A stretch of 64,000 nucleotides of DNA from Planctomycetota bacterium. GTDB lineage: Bacteria; Planctomycetota; SZUA-567; H5-PLA8. The translations under genes and the position numbers were made by a program. Where the stretch lies: NCBI GenBank assembly GCA_015075375.1, contig JABTUM010000004.1:434001-498000 (forward strand). Direction: 5' to 3'. Position 1 is the stretch's first letter. Each line of letters starts with the position of its first letter. Below, in pieces: positions 63,082 to 64,000 of this stretch. The notes beneath the pieces were generated by a model. The model ran no database searches and had not been told where the DNA came from. It was given only the letters and a program-made list of their open reading frames with translations.

Positions 63082-64000
63082 CTAGCGCATGAAACCCGGA
63101 GCCAGCCCGCCGTCCACGTTGATCACTTGTCCCGTCGTCTTATCGAGTTGATCGCCCACCAGCACGAACGCGGCCTTGGCGATGTCGTCGGGCTCGATCT
63201 CTTTATTCAGCAGCGTACGCTTCGCGTAGAAGGCCGGAAGCTGCTCCTCCGCGATGCCGTACGTCTTGGCGCGGTCCGAACCCCAGCCCGATGCGAAAAT
63301 CCCGCTCCCCTTCACCACCGCGTCGGGATTGATCCCGTTCACCTTGATCCCCTTCGGCCCCAGTTCGGCGGCCAGCAGGCGGATCTGATGCAACTGCGCC
63401 GCCTTCGCGGTGCCGTACGCGATGTTGTTGGGCTGCGCCACCACGCCGTTCTTGCTCGCAATGATTACGATATCGCCGCTCAAGCGCTGCTGCTCGAACT
63501 GCCGCGCCGCCTCGCGGCTCACCAAAAAGCTGCCGCGCGGCATCACGTTGTACTGCAAATCCCAGTCCCGCTCCGTCGTCTCCAGCAGCGACTTCGAGAT
63601 CGAAAGCCCCGCGTTGTTCACGATCAGGTCCACGCCGCCGAAGGCCAGCGCCGCGTCCGCGAACCCGCGCACGATATCGTCCGTCTTGTTCACGTCGCAG
63701 GCCACCGGAAACGCCTGCTCCGGATGCTTCGCGTTGATCTCCTGAGCGGCCTTCTCCGCGGCTTCCTTGTTCAAGTCCGCGATCACGACGCACGCGCCTT
63801 CGCGCGCGTAGCGGAATGCGATGGCCTTCCCGATCCCGCTTCCCGCGCCGGTCACGATCGCCACCCGCCGCGCCAGGGTCTTCTCCGCCGGCATGCGCTG
63901 CAGCTTCGCCTCCTCCAGCGCCCAATACTCGATGTTGAACGCTTCCTGCTCGCTGATCGCCTGGTACGTGCTCACCGTCTCCGCCCCGCGCATCACGTTG
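63082..64000 (-). CDS. Bifunctional rhamnulose-1-phosphate aldolase/lactaldehyde dehydrogenase, C-terminal SDR part (partial)
   Basis: The gene continues past the right end of the window. What is seen is the C-terminal short-chain dehydrogenase: TGAGSGIGKAIAFRYARE (NAD binding), the catalytic YxxxK in AYGTAKAAQ, ending GGLAPGFMR. It is preceded by the linker ISEQEAFNIEYWALEEAKLQ, characteristic of the RhaE-W-type fusions that cut rhamnulose-1-phosphate to dihydroxyacetone phosphate and L-lactaldehyde and oxidise the latter to L-lactate. The aldolase half is not seen, so this rests on the SDR half and linker. It heads an operon with DUF4432 and LutABC. Confidence 0.85.
   Translation of the reverse strand, partial: NVMRGAETVSTYQAISEQEAFNIEYWALEEAKLQRMPAEKTLARRVAIVTGAGSGIGKAIAFRYAREGACVVIADLNKEAAEKAAQEINAKHPEQAFPVACDVNKTDDIVRGFADAALAFGGVDLIVNNAGLSISKSLLETTERDWDLQYNVMPRGSFLVSREAARQFEQQRLSGDIVIIASKNGVVAQPNNIAYGTAKAAQLHQIRLLAAELGPKGIKVNGINPDAVVKGSGIFASGWGSDRAKTYGIAEEQLPAFYAKRTLLNKEIEPDDIAKAAFVLVGDQLDKTTGQVINVDGGLAPGFMR

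Noticed and set aside
1..64000. CRISPR arrays, rRNA operons, integrase or phage genes
   Set aside because: No regularly spaced short repeats, rRNA-like blocks, or phage/integrase motifs were found.

Overview
The window is GC-rich, Gram-negative and almost fully coding. It carries two TonB-dependent receptors, periplasmic binding proteins, signal peptides on large secreted enzymes, and ECF sigma/anti-sigma and hybrid histidine kinase signalling. The mix of heparinase-like lyases, an OPT-like DUF6785-type membrane protein, a YfiR/TonB/hybrid-kinase module, many AraC/LacI/GntR regulators and paired phytanoyl-CoA-dioxygenase-like genes suggests a carbohydrate-degrading heterotroph of the PVC group or a nearby uncultured phylum (Verrucomicrobiota, Planctomycetota, Lentisphaerota or Hydrogenedentota type). 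This placement is inference from gene content; there is no rRNA or tRNA in the window.

Layout. 1-1.24 kb: the tail of a cytochrome c gene, a DinB/DUF1569 protein and a TetR regulator. 1.6-8.36 kb: a complete phosphate operon pstS-pstC-pstA-pstB-phoU on the minus strand, with a large pstC, a large pstA and a big intercistronic hairpin after pstS. 8.6-18.9 kb: a polysaccharide unit in which a multi-TM transporter-like gene is divergent from two tandem heparinase II/III-like proteins and a secreted 740-aa protein. 19.1-26.9 kb: two tandem TonB receptors, a YfiR-like periplasmic protein and a hybrid histidine kinase. 27-38.3 kb: catabolic genes on the plus strand (GntR, Gfo/Idh/MocA oxidoreductase, sugar-phosphate isomerase/epimerase, DeoC, AraC, Rieske oxygenase, AraC, DapA-like lyase, epimerase, Fe-ADH), with a 165-bp MITE-like insertion between the last two.

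38.4-44.9 kb is an accessory island. It begins with a thioredoxin-fold gene whose active site contains an in-frame UGA directly after a Cys codon. The gene has an intact ribosome binding site, a downstream hairpin in the position expected of a bacterial SECIS, and a strong terminator, so it is a candidate selenoprotein. The rest of the island is lower in GC and looks like a cassette array: two ~370-bp direct repeats followed by different small reading frames, a caspase-like toxin-like tip, small membrane proteins sharing a C-terminal tail, a HEAT-like protein, possible transposase debris, a dead REP-associated tyrosine transposase and REP-like hairpins.

44.9-50 kb holds an ECF sigma/anti-sigma pair, a degenerate GGDEF membrane protein and a transglutaminase-like protein. 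50.3-53.9 kb is a LacI / fucose-isomerase-like / ribokinase sugar unit, followed by an ABC exporter. 56-64 kb holds an AraC regulator, two PhyH-type oxygenases, and on the minus strand an L-rhamnose-to-pyruvate operon: the rhamnulose-1-phosphate aldolase/lactaldehyde dehydrogenase fusion (cut by the window end), a DUF4432 aldose-epimerase-like protein and LutA-LutB-LutC. The operon logic is that the fusion enzyme would yield L-lactate, which LutABC would oxidise to pyruvate.
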